Assembly (NCBI RefSeq): GCF_002751875.1
Contig: NZ_NMZM01000004.1
Coordinates: 1 to 64,000 of the forward strand
DNA length: 64,000 nt
Direction: 5' to 3'
Source: Oceaniglobus indicus
Lineage (GTDB): Bacteria; Pseudomonadota; Alphaproteobacteria; Rhodobacterales; Rhodobacteraceae
Both the position numbers and the translations under genes were made by a program. Shown here one piece after another: positions 18,755 through 26,647 of the stretch. Every line of letters begins with the position of its first letter. Within the stretch, counting starts at the first letter, position 1. The notes under the pieces are model-generated. The model did not search any database and had not been told where the DNA came from. It saw only the letters and a program-made list of their open reading frames with translations.

Positions 18755-19602
18755 TGGATATCGAAACCCTGATGCTGCCGTTCCGCTTCGGCTTCATGCA
18801 GAATGCGTTTCTGATCTCGATGATCGTGTCGGTGCCGACGGCGATGCTGTCGTGTTTCCTTGTGCTCAAGGGGTGGGCGCTGATGGGCGACGCGGTCAGC
18901 CATGCGGTGCTGCCCGGGATCGTCGCGGCCTATATCTTCGGGTTGCCATTGATCGTCGGCGCCTTCGCCGCCGGGATGCTCTGTGCGACGGCCACGGGAT
19001 ACCTGGCGTCGAACAGCCGGGTGAAACAGGACACGGTGATGGGCGTCGTGTTCTCGGGGATGTTCGGGCTGGGGATCGTTCTCTATGTCTCGATCGACAC
19101 CGACATGCATCTGGATCACATCCTGTTCGGCAACATGCTGGGGGTCGAGCGTCACGAGATGCTGACCTCCGGTGTCATCTCCGCCGCGGTCGCCCTGCTG
19201 CTGGGTCTGAAGTGGCGCGACTGGCTGCTGCACAGCTTTGATCCGGTGCAGGCGCGCACGTCGGGGCTGTGGGTGGGCTGGCTGCACTATGGGTTGCTGG
19301 CGATCCTGTCGCTGACCATCGTGGCGACCCTGTCGGCGGCGGGGCTGATCCTGGCCGTGGGCCTGCTGATCGCACCGGGGGCCATCGCGTTCCTGCTGGT
19401 GCGCAAGTTTTCCACCATGCTGTGGGTGTCGGTGCTGGTGTGCATGGCGTCGATGCTGGCCGGCACCTACGCCAGTTTCTTTCTCGACAGCGCGCCGGCG
19501 CCGACGATCATCCTGATCCTGACGGCGGTCTTCCTGATCGCCTTCGTGCGCCGCCAGATCGTCACCCGACGGGCGTCCCGCCTGCGCCGCGCCGGGGCCT
19601 AG
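18754..19602 (+). CDS. sitD: manganese ABC transporter permease 2
   Basis: 282-residue ABC-3 family permease, paralogous to sitC (LVLKGWALMGDAVSHAV near residue 35). The ATG at 18754 shares its A with the sitC TGA. The ORF can be extended far upstream in this frame, but that only shadows sitC. The last 4 bp overlap the 3' end of the convergent GntR gene. Confidence 0.9.
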   Translation: MDIETLMLPFRFGFMQNAFLISMIVSVPTAMLSCFLVLKGWALMGDAVSHAVLPGIVAAYIFGLPLIVGAFAAGMLCATATGYLASNSRVKQDTVMGVVFSGMFGLGIVLYVSIDTDMHLDHILFGNMLGVERHEMLTSGVISAAVALLLGLKWRDWLLHSFDPVQARTSGLWVGWLHYGLLAILSLTIVATLSAAGLILAVGLLIAPGAIAFLLVRKFSTMLWVSVLVCMASMLAGTYASFFLDSAPAPTIILILTAVFLIAFVRRQIVTRRASRLRRAGA

Positions 19603-20249
19603 GCCAGCAGCAGCCGCAACCCCTGTGTGACGTCGCTGCGCACCGCCAGGCGCAGTCCCGGTTCGTCACCGGCCCGCAGCGCGGCCAGGATCAGGCGGTG
19701 GCCCGTCGGAACGTCCGTGCGCATCAGGCGGCCATACAACCGCCGCATGGTCGGCCCCAGTTGCAGCCAGACCGTTTCGCACATCGCCAGCATCGCCGGG
19801 GCCTGTGCGCGCAGATACAGCGTGCGGTGAAACTCCAGGTTGGTGCGGATGTATCCGACCGCATCATGGCGCGCGATCACGCCGGCCAGCGCGTGGTTGA
19901 TCGTCGCCAGCCGGTCGATCAGTGCGATGTGGGCGCGGGGCAGGGCGCGTGACGCCAGCTCGACCTCCAGCAGGGCGCGCAATGCGCCCAACTCCTCGAT
20001 CCGCTCGCTGGACAGTTCGGGGGTGGACACACGCCCCGACGACGACAGCGTCAGCGCACCCTCGGCCACCAGGCGGCGCACCGCCTCGCGCGCGGGGGTC
20101 ATCGACACGTCGAACTGTCGCCCGATGCCGCGCAGGGTCAGGGCGACGCCGGGCGCGATCTCGCCATGCATGATCTGGCCGCGCAGGGCACGATAGACGC
20201 GGTCATGGGCCGCCATGCCGCTGTCGGCGGGACGCGGGTTCAGCAACAT
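19599..20249 (-). CDS. GntR-family transcriptional regulator (FCD-type)
   Basis: 216 residues: an N-terminal winged helix (about 15-75; LRGIGRQFDVSMTPAREAVRRLVAEGAL, the recognition region) and an all-helical C-terminal FCD ligand domain (EFHRTLYLRA). FadR/VanR-subfamily members usually sense small organic acids. The gene lies 13 bp after the metalloprotease gene on the same strand. It converges on sitD, so it is probably not the metal regulator. The target is unknown. Confidence 0.88.
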   Translation of the reverse strand: MLLNPRPADSGMAAHDRVYRALRGQIMHGEIAPGVALTLRGIGRQFDVSMTPAREAVRRLVAEGALTLSSSGRVSTPELSSERIEELGALRALLEVELASRALPRAHIALIDRLATINHALAGVIARHDAVGYIRTNLEFHRTLYLRAQAPAMLAMCETVWLQLGPTMRRLYGRLMRTDVPTGHRLILAALRAGDEPGLRLAVRSDVTQGLRLLLA

Positions 20250-20262
20250 GGCTGGGCTCCGT

Positions 20263-20952
20263 TCATGCCCGGAACCGCCAGCGATGCAGGCCCGCGCCGT
20301 TGATTTTCAGCCAGCCGCGCGGCCGGTCATAGGTCGGCATCAGTTGCGCGACCACGGCCCAGAACGCGGCCGAGTGATCCATCCGCACGCGGTGCGCGAT
20401 TTCATGCGCCGCGACATAGTCCAGCACATCGGGCGGGGCCAGGATCAACCGCCAAGAATACATCAGATCCCCCTGCGACGAACATGACCCCCAGCGCGAG
20501 CGGGTGTCGCGCAGGGTCAGGCGGCCATACCCGACCCCCAGCGTCGCGGCATGGCGATCCGATGCCGCCGCCAGCCGGTCGCGCGCCACCTGCCTCAGAT
20601 AGCCTTCGACACGCGCACCGGTTTGCCCGCCGGCAGGCACGTGCAGCACCGCATCGCCCAGCCGAACGCCCCGTCCGCCGTCCGCTTCGATCCGCCGCTC
20701 GCGCCCGTCGATGGGCAAAACGGTGCCGGGGCCCACCGTCACCGATACAGGCTGTCCGGCCAGCTGGCGGCGGATCCAGTCTTCCTTCTGGCGCACGAAC
20801 CCCATGGCTTCGGCCACCGGCACGCGCGGCGGCAGGGTCAGCGTCACCCGACCGTCCAGCCCCGACACCCGCAGCGAGATCCGCCGCGCGCGCGTCGATT
20901 TGCGCAACGTGATGCCGATCGGCGGCGTGCCGGGCAGAACCGCCTCTTGCAT
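20263..20952 (-). CDS. YgjP-like (DUF45) metallopeptidase-domain protein
   Basis: 229 residues with the zinc-protease motif HEIAHRVRMDHS (HExxH plus a downstream His) close to the C-terminus and the RSRWGSCSSQGDLMYSWRLI segment typical of the DUF45/YgjP (SprT-like) family. The start is MQEAVLPG at 20952, with GGAGA upstream; longer reading is shadow. Biological substrates of this family are not well known. It is probably co-transcribed with the GntR gene 13 bp downstream and divergent from the FYDLN gene. Confidence 0.85.
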   Translation of the reverse strand: MQEAVLPGTPPIGITLRKSTRARRISLRVSGLDGRVTLTLPPRVPVAEAMGFVRQKEDWIRRQLAGQPVSVTVGPGTVLPIDGRERRIEADGGRGVRLGDAVLHVPAGGQTGARVEGYLRQVARDRLAAASDRHAATLGVGYGRLTLRDTRSRWGSCSSQGDLMYSWRLILAPPDVLDYVAAHEIAHRVRMDHSAAFWAVVAQLMPTYDRPRGWLKINGAGLHRWRFRA

Positions 20953-21106
20953 CTGTTCGTCTCCGGTGGTTGCGCGCGTCACGATATACCTTGCACGTCG
21001 CATCGGGCCAGTGCAATCGCACGCGTGGCGGGCTTTGACACGCGCGCCGCGCTGTGGCATGTCGCAGCGATTCAGACGCAGATCCATCACCAGGAAAGGG
21101 TATTCC

Positions 21107-21427
21107 ATGCCCAAGGAAGAATGGGGCACCAAGCGGGTGTGCCCGACAACCGGCAAGCGGTTCTACGACCTCGGGAAAGATCCCGTGATCAGCCCCTACA
21201 CCGGCGAGGTCGTGGTCCTGGACACCGGCAAGGGGTCACGCACCATGCTGGCCGACAAGGCCGACAAGGAATCGGCCAAGAAGGACGTCAACGAAGACGA
21301 GGATGTCGTTCTGGACGATGACGACGACAGCAAGGACAACAGCCTTGGTGACGACGTTCTGGAAGACGACGATGACGATGACGTGTCGCTGGACGACATC
21401 GCGGATGTCGCATCGGACGACGACTGA
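21107..21427 (+). CDS. TIGR02300 / FYDLN-acid family protein
   Basis: 106 residues. The N-terminus MPKEEWGTKRVCPTTGKRFYDL matches the FYDLN signature, with a Cys-Pro-x-x-G zinc-ribbon-like half. The C-terminal half is a low-complexity acidic tail, mostly Asp. This family is widespread in alphaproteobacteria with no assigned function. The gene is solitary and divergent from the YgjP-like gene. The 155 bp after it precede tRNA-Ala. Confidence 0.9.
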   Translation: MPKEEWGTKRVCPTTGKRFYDLGKDPVISPYTGEVVVLDTGKGSRTMLADKADKESAKKDVNEDEDVVLDDDDDSKDNSLGDDVLEDDDDDDVSLDDIADVASDDD

Positions 21428-21582
21428 CCCGGCGTTCCGGCCATTTCCGGCCGGTGCGTCGCCGCGCGAACGGGGTGCGGCAGGGGGCGCGAAAAACAGT
21501 GACGACGGCGTCGCTTTTTCGCTTGAACTGCCCCGCCGCATCCCATAAACCGCGCCTGTAACCGTCGCAAGGCGGTCACAAC

Positions 21583-21658
21583 GGGGCCTTAGCTCAGCTG
21601 GGAGAGCGCCTGCATGGCATGCAGGAGGTCAGCGGTTCGATCCCGCTAGGCTCCACCA
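21583..21658 (+). tRNA. tRNA-Ala (anticodon GGC)
   Basis: 76 nt with a complete cloverleaf. The acceptor stem GGGGCCT pairs with AGGCTCC, the D arm contains AGCTCAGCTGGGAGAGC, the anticodon arm is CCTGC-ATGGCAT-GCAGG (anticodon GGC), the T arm contains GGTTCGATCC, and CCA is encoded. It marks the left edge of a region of foreign-looking genes, so its 3' end is a candidate integration site. Confidence 0.96.
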
Positions 21659-21826
21659 ATTCCTTCGTGAAAAGCACCGGTTGGGATTGTTTTTGTCGAC
21701 AGGGAGTTTTCTCTGCCACATCGACGGGTGCTGGTTTCCCTGAAAAAATCCATGCTGCCTTGATCCACGCCTTTCGGCGTATTGATTGCTTCGCAGCCCT
21801 TCTCCTGTCAAACCCGAGGATGGCCG

Positions 21827-22052
21827 ATGGGCGGCCGTTTCTGCGTCGTGACGGGCGGTCCGGGTGCGGGCACGACAAGCCTGATCACCGAGATTGCCCG
21901 CTGCGGCTTCCACACAATTCCCGAATCCGGACGCGCGATCATCCGCGAGGAGCTTCTGAGCGGCCGAGACGCGCTCCCTTGGGCGAAACCCATGATCTGC
22001 GCCGAACGGATGCTGGAGCGGGACCTGTGCGCCTATGGCGCCGCACAGATGT
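21827..22052 (+). pseudogene. truncated AAA NTPase (ATP-binding protein) fragment
   Basis: The plus strand reads MGGRFCVVTGGPGAGTTS, followed by an EIARCGFHTIPESGRAIIREE-like stretch and RDALPWAKPMICAERMLERD. This is the N-terminal half of a family of small AAA-type ATP-binding proteins. The P-loop reads G-G-P-G-A-G-T-T, with Thr where the essential Lys should be. Similarity stops near 22050, where antisense transposase sequence begins, so the gene is 3'-truncated and probably dead. 21659-21826 holds nothing recognisable. Confidence 0.6.
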
Positions 22053-22215
22053 ATCGACCCAGCGGAATCGGCTCAGGGGAGGCCGCTGATCTGAATGTGT
22101 CGGCAGGCGTGCGCATGGCAAGCTTTTGATAAGAGCGGCGGTTGTTATAATGGGCCACCCAGTCATCGATGACTTGCAGCGCGTGTTGGATGCTTTCGAA
22201 GCGGTGGTGATGGGA
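22053..22215 (-). pseudogene. C-terminal remnant of an IS3-family transposase (minus strand)
   Basis: Reading the minus strand from about 22212 gives HRFESIQHALQVIDDW, then VAHYNNRRSYQKLAMRTPAD. This is the C-terminal signature of IS3-family orfB proteins (usual form D-W-x-x-x-Y-N-x-R-R-x-H-Q-x-L-x-x-x-T-P). It has no start and no catalytic region. It replaces the end of the AAA gene and abuts a second, oppositely oriented transposase remnant. Confidence 0.65.
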
Positions 22216-22220
22216 CTTCA

Positions 22221-22790
22221 GGCAGCAACCGCATCTATCGGCTCATGGCGAAGAAGGGCTGGCGGTGCGCAAACTGCGCGCCACGCGCAATGCCGCGGGA
22301 GCCCGGGCACCGATCCTGGTCGAGGTCCGGGCCAATGCCCGGTGTTCGCTGGATTTCGTGCAAGACCCGCGTGCCTGTGGTTGACGGTTCCGTATCCTGA
22401 ACGTGACCGACCATGCCGCCCGGGAAAGCCTCGGGGTGCTTCCGCACAGGTCGATCTCGGGCAGAAGGGTGGCGTGGGAACTGACAGCTCTGATCGCGCG
22501 CCGCGGAACGCCCTGCATGATTGTCAGCGACAACGGCACCGAAGTGGCAAGCAACGCGATCTCAACCGTCGCTACTGAAGCCTAGATCGAATGGCATTAC
22601 ATCGCGCCGGGCAAACCGATGCAGAACGACTTCGTGGAAGGTTTCAGCGGGCGGGCGCGCGATGAGCGTCTGAACGAGACCACGTTCCGGAACATGGCCC
22701 ACGTCGGGGCTGTGATCCGGGCATGGGCCGCCGACTTCGACGAAATGCACGCGGGCGCCTGGCGATCAGACACCAGAAGCATTTGTGAAA
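22221..22790 (+). pseudogene. IS3-family orfB remnant with frameshift and stop codons
   Basis: In three pieces the plus strand reads NRIYRLMAKKG, then (shifted frame) LAVRKLRATRNAAGARAP through ARCSLDFVQD and a TGA, then [14 protein letters not shown] with VSDNGTE, a TAG, and IEWHYIAPGKPMQNDFVEGF. These are consecutive parts of an IS3 orfB like the one at 341-1270. There is at least one frameshift and two stops, so it is a relic. 22791-22865 is unremarkable. Confidence 0.75.
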
Positions 22791-22865
22791 CACCTCACCA
22801 ACGCAACCCATCGGCGTTCGCGCTCTTCAGCAGCGGTGTGGGCGGGCCTTGCGGCCCGCACCCGG

Positions 22866-23351
22866 TCAGGCGGATTTTACGTCGATCCTTTTGACACGCG
22901 CCTTGGCCTCTTCGGTTTTCGGCAGCGTAACCGTCAGCACGCCGCGCTTGAATTCGGCCTCGGCTTTTTCGGGGTCCACGCCCGGCGGCACCGGGATCAT
23001 CCGGTGGAAACTGCGCCGCGACTGTGCGGAGAAGCCGTCCTTGTCGGTCTTTTCCGCACGCTCGCCGCGGATCGTCAGCATGTCGTCGGTGACGTTCACC
23101 TCGATATCCTTGTCATCGAGGCCCGGCAGATCGACCGAGACCAGCATCGCCGCGTCGGTTTCAGAGACGTCGGTGTGCGGGCCGCCCGCCGTCAGGCTTC
23201 CGGCGAACGGGTTGTCGAAACGCCCCCAGAAATCCTCGAATACGCTGTTCAGGTCGCGCTGCAGGGATATGAGGGGATTGTCGTCGTTCCCTCTGCGCTC
23301 GCTCACCCGGTTGCGGTCCCGAGCCCAAGGAATGAGATCACTGAATGCCAT
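22866..23351 (-). CDS. Hsp20 family small heat-shock protein (third of three)
   Basis: 161 residues. An N-terminal arm (FSDLIPWARDRNR) leads to an alpha-crystallin domain (about 45-150; MLVSVDLPGLDDKDIEVNV, VDPEKAEAEFKRGVLTVTLP). The tail KRIDVKSA carries an I-x-V motif used in sHsp oligomer assembly. It acts as an ATP-independent holdase. It is the last of three consecutive minus-strand hsp20 genes, 37 bp after the second. An AAAGGAGGAAA ribosome site precedes the start. Confidence 0.92.
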   Translation of the reverse strand: MAFSDLIPWARDRNRVSERRGNDDNPLISLQRDLNSVFEDFWGRFDNPFAGSLTAGGPHTDVSETDAAMLVSVDLPGLDDKDIEVNVTDDMLTIRGERAEKTDKDGFSAQSRRSFHRMIPVPPGVDPEKAEAEFKRGVLTVTLPKTEEAKARVKRIDVKSA

Positions 23352-23388
23352 TGTCGTTTCCTCCTTTCTACGCGCGGGCCATGGCCGC

Positions 23389-23790
23389 TCATGCGGCCTT
23401 GACCTTGATCTGTTTCGGCTTGGCGGCCTCGCTCTTTTTCAGGGTCAGCGTCAGCACGCCATCGCGGTGCACGGCGTCGATCGCACCTGCGTCGATCGTA
23501 TCGGGCAGGCTGAACGCGCGCTCGAACGTGCCCGGCGCGTATTCGGCGTAGATGCGCCGATATCCTTCGGGGGCGGGTGCGTTGAACGTGCCGCGCACAG
23601 TGAGCGCGCGGTTCTCGAGCGAGACATCGACACTGTCGGGGGTGACACCCGGCATGTCGATGACCACCGTCACCATGTCGCCCTTCTCGAATATGTCCGT
23701 TGCGGGGCGGAAGATCGGGCCGCTGTCGCGGGTGTTCTCGCTGTCGGTCCTGGCCACATCACCGCCGGTTCTTGTAACTTCGTTTGTCAT
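23389..23790 (-). CDS. Hsp20 family small heat-shock protein (second of three)
   Basis: 133 residues with an alpha-crystallin domain (DMVTVVIDMPGVTPDSVDVS; RDGVLTLTLKKSE) and the tail KQIKVKAA. It belongs to the short class-A/HspA-like type and differs clearly from its two neighbours, so the cluster is not a recent tandem duplication. It is 26 bp after the first hsp20 gene, so probably part of one transcript. Confidence 0.92.
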   Translation of the reverse strand: MTNEVTRTGGDVARTDSENTRDSGPIFRPATDIFEKGDMVTVVIDMPGVTPDSVDVSLENRALTVRGTFNAPAPEGYRRIYAEYAPGTFERAFSLPDTIDAGAIDAVHRDGVLTLTLKKSEAAKPKQIKVKAA

Positions 23791-23816
23791 TGCCTCTGCT
23801 CCTCTTTGCAGCTGGG

Positions 23817-24257
23817 TCAGATTGCCTTGACCTTGATCTTGCGGGGCCGTTCGGCGTCGGGTCGGCCCATCTCGATCTCGAGGATGCCATTCTTCGCCCG
23901 CGCCTCGACCTTGTCGGGATCGACGCGCAGCGGCAGACGGATGCTGCGCGAAAATTCGCCAAGGGGGCGCTCGCGGCGGTGCCAGGCGGCATCCTTGTCG
24001 TCGGTCGTGGCTTTGCGTGTGCCTGCGATGATCAGGGTGTTCTCGCGCACCGTCAGGTCGATATCGTCCTGCGCGACGCCCGGCATTTCGGCGGTGACGA
24101 CCACGCTGTCATCGCCCAGCCACATGTTGACGGGCGGCCAGTTGCCGGTCCGGGCGTCGCGCGCACCGGTATCGAACATGCGGTTCATCTGCGATTGCAG
24201 TTGCCGCAACTCGGCGAAGGGGTCCCACTGGGCGGGGGACAATCCATGACTCAACAT
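23817..24257 (-). CDS. Hsp20 family small heat-shock protein (first of three)
   Basis: 146 residues: MLSHGLSPAQWDPFAELRQL arm, alpha-crystallin domain (VVVTAEMPGVAQDDIDLTV; AKNGILEIEM), tail RKIKVKAI. It is preceded by AAGAGGAGGAAACG and is the promoter-proximal gene of the minus-strand hsp20 operon, divergent from ftsH with a 336-bp shared regulatory gap. Three sHsps beside a membrane protease point to proteotoxic-stress defence. Confidence 0.92.
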   Translation of the reverse strand: MLSHGLSPAQWDPFAELRQLQSQMNRMFDTGARDARTGNWPPVNMWLGDDSVVVTAEMPGVAQDDIDLTVRENTLIIAGTRKATTDDKDAAWHRRERPLGEFSRSIRLPLRVDPDKVEARAKNGILEIEMGRPDAERPRKIKVKAI

Positions 24258-24593
24258 CGTTTCCTCCTCTTGTGGTCACAACATCGGGCATCCGCATCGG
24301 GGCGGCCGAGCGGTCTTCGTGCGGGATGTCGCGAAGGGAGGGGGTCGGAGACGACCCGGCACGAAGACGCATGGCGGCCACGTGTGTCGAGACGCAAGGT
24401 CGCAAACCGTACCTTGCGGTCGATGACGGGGAGAACGCGTTGCACCATGCACCCGCATTCGATCGCACCAGCATCTTCGGGGACCCTTGCAGCGGCATCC
24501 CGCATACAACCAGCTGGGAATGGTTGAAAATCTTGTCAAGAGGGTAGTTATGATTTTATTGTGAGAACGTGAAACGGCACGGCGGGGGCGGCG
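24258..24593. promoter_or_regulatory. divergent regulatory region between hsp20 operon and ftsH
   Basis: 336 bp without a gene. Near ftsH it turns AT-rich. TTGAAA at 24524-24529 and TATGAT at 24549-24554 (19 bp apart) make a plausible but over-spaced promoter, and CTTGTCAAG at 24532-24540 is a near-palindrome that could also serve as a -35. I could not fix a heat-shock (RpoH) promoter for the hsp20 side with confidence. Confidence 0.35.
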
Positions 24594-26423
24594 ATGGACA
24601 AGAAGGCACAGATCAATTTCTGGTATGTCCTGCTGGCGGTCTTCGGCATCGTGCTGCTGCGCGATCTCTGGGTGGAAAGCCAGACGATCGAGGCGATCCC
24701 CTACAGCCAGTTCGAGACCTATCTCGACAACGGCGAGATTGCCGAGATCTTGGTGGGCACCGACACGATCCGCGGCACCTTCAAGGAGGCGCAGGATGGC
24801 AAGACGGGTTTCGTGACCACGACGGTGCCGCCGGACATGGCGGCGCGGCTGGAGGGGCGCGACGTCACCTTCACCGGCGCTGTCGAGAATACATGGTTCA
24901 CGACCCTTTTGTCCTGGGTGCTTCCGGCGCTGATCTTCGTCGGCATCTGGGTCTTCTTCATCCGCAAGTTCACCGAAAGACAGGGGATGGGCGGGTTCAT
25001 GTCCATCGGCAAGAGCCGCGCCAAAGTCTATGTCGAAAGCGACACCAAGGTCAGTTTCGATGACGTGGCCGGCGTCGACGAGGCCAAGCAGGAACTGGAG
25101 GAGATCGTCGAGTTCCTGAAAGATCCCGACGGCTATGGCGGTCTTGGCGCGCGGATGCCCAAGGGTGTGCTGCTGGTCGGACCGCCCGGTACCGGCAAGA
25201 CGCTGCTGGCGCGTGCCGTGGCGGGCGAGGCGGGTGTGCCGTTCTATTCGATTTCCGGTTCGGAATTCGTGGAAATGTTCGTGGGTGTTGGCGCGGCCCG
25301 CGTGCGTGATTTGTTCGAACAGGCCCGCAAGTCCGCACCCGCCATCATCTTTGTCGATGAACTGGATGCACTTGGCCGCTCGCGCAGCGCAGGCCAGCAA
25401 CCCGGTGGCCATGACGAACGCGAACAGACGCTGAACCAGCTGCTGACCGAACTGGACGGGTTCGATCCCTCGGAAGGCGTGGTGCTGCTGGCCGCGACCA
25501 ACCGCCCCGAAATCCTCGACCCTGCGCTGTTGCGCGCGGGCCGCTTCGACCGGCACGTTCTGGTGGATCGCCCCGACCGGGTCGGGCGGGTGCAGATCCT
25601 CAACGTTCATGCGAAGAAGATCAAGATGGCCGACAACGTCGACCCCGACCAGATCGCGGCGCTGACCACCGGATTTTCCGGTGCCGATCTGGCAAACTTG
25701 GTCAACGAGGCGGCGCTGATGGCCACACGGCGGCGCGCCGACAAGGTCGAGATGAAGGATTTCACACAGGCGGTCGAGCGCATCGTCGCCGGGCTGGAGA
25801 AGAAGAACCGCCGCCTGAACGAACGCGAACGCGAGATCGTCGCGCATCACGAGATGGGCCATGCCATCGTCGGCATGGCGCTGCCCGGCGTGGACGAGGT
25901 GCACAAGGTCTCGATCATCCCGCGCGGGATCGGCGCGCTTGGCTATACGATCCAACGGCCCACCGAGGACCGTTACCTGATGACCCGCAAAGAGCTTGAG
26001 AACAAGATCGCGGTGTTGCTGGGCGGGCGTGCGGCAGAAAAGATCATCTATGGCCATCTGTCCACCGGCGCCTCCGACGATCTGGCGCGCGCCACCGATA
26101 TCGCCCGCTCGATGGTGGCGCGGTATGGCATGGACGACGATCTTGGCCATGTCAGCTATGACAGCGAGCGCCCGAATTTCCTGGGCACCACGGACGAGGG
26201 GTCGTGGCTGACACGGCGTTACAGCGATGCCGCCGCCGAGCGGATGGACCACGCGGTAAAGGGCGTGATCGACAGCATTTTCGAGCGCACCATGACATTG
26301 CTCGATGAAAACCGTGCGCTGTTGGAAAAATCCGCCGCCGACCTGTTGGAGCGTGAAACGCTGGAGGATGCCGATCTGAAGCGCATCGCCGCCGAAGTCG
26401 TGCGACCCGCCGAAGCGGCCTGA
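24594..26423 (+). CDS. ftsH: ATP-dependent zinc metalloprotease FtsH (accessory copy)
   Basis: 609 residues. Two membrane segments (about 9-23 and 102-123) flank a periplasmic FtsH-extracellular domain. The AAA module has Walker A GPPGTGKT (near 196-203), Walker [12 protein letters not shown] and the second region of homology [20 protein letters not shown]. The protease site is His419-Glu-Met-Gly-His423. It degrades damaged membrane and cytosolic proteins. The Met in HEMGH (usually Ala) and the sHsp neighbours suggest an accessory paralogue, with the housekeeping copy elsewhere. It starts a plus-strand run of three genes. Confidence 0.93.
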   Translation: MDKKAQINFWYVLLAVFGIVLLRDLWVESQTIEAIPYSQFETYLDNGEIAEILVGTDTIRGTFKEAQDGKTGFVTTTVPPDMAARLEGRDVTFTGAVENTWFTTLLSWVLPALIFVGIWVFFIRKFTERQGMGGFMSIGKSRAKVYVESDTKVSFDDVAGVDEAKQELEEIVEFLKDPDGYGGLGARMPKGVLLVGPPGTGKTLLARAVAGEAGVPFYSISGSEFVEMFVGVGAARVRDLFEQARKSAPAIIFVDELDALGRSRSAGQQPGGHDEREQTLNQLLTELDGFDPSEGVVLLAATNRPEILDPALLRAGRFDRHVLVDRPDRVGRVQILNVHAKKIKMADNVDPDQIAALTTGFSGADLANLVNEAALMATRRRADKVEMKDFTQAVERIVAGLEKKNRRLNEREREIVAHHEMGHAIVGMALPGVDEVHKVSIIPRGIGALGYTIQRPTEDRYLMTRKELENKIAVLLGGRAAEKIIYGHLSTGASDDLARATDIARSMVARYGMDDDLGHVSYDSERPNFLGTTDEGSWLTRRYSDAAAERMDHAVKGVIDSIFERTMTLLDENRALLEKSAADLLERETLEDADLKRIAAEVVRPAEAA

Positions 26424-26647
26424 GCAGCGGTGCGTCACCGATGCGCCGCTTTACCGCCAAGGCAAAGTGGCATCGCGTAATCCCAATGCATTCGGTGGGT
26501 GGGCTTCGTGCCTCGTGCCCCCCACGACCGGCCCCCCGTCGTGTTGATGCCGATCTTGACTTGTCCGACCGATTGCCTGTCCCATCCCCGGGGCGCCCGG
26601 CGATCACGCGACCGGGCTGCGACATCGATCCTGAGGAGGAGGAAAAG

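Noticed and set aside
21290-21425. Possible tandem repeat or CRISPR-like array
   Set aside because: The repeated GAC/GAT triplets simply encode the Asp-rich tail of the FYDLN protein; no spaced direct repeats exist.
22866-26423. A full transmissible locus of stress tolerance as in enterobacteria
   Set aside because: ClpK, YfdX, HdeD, thioredoxin and KefB members are absent, so only a partial resemblance is claimed.
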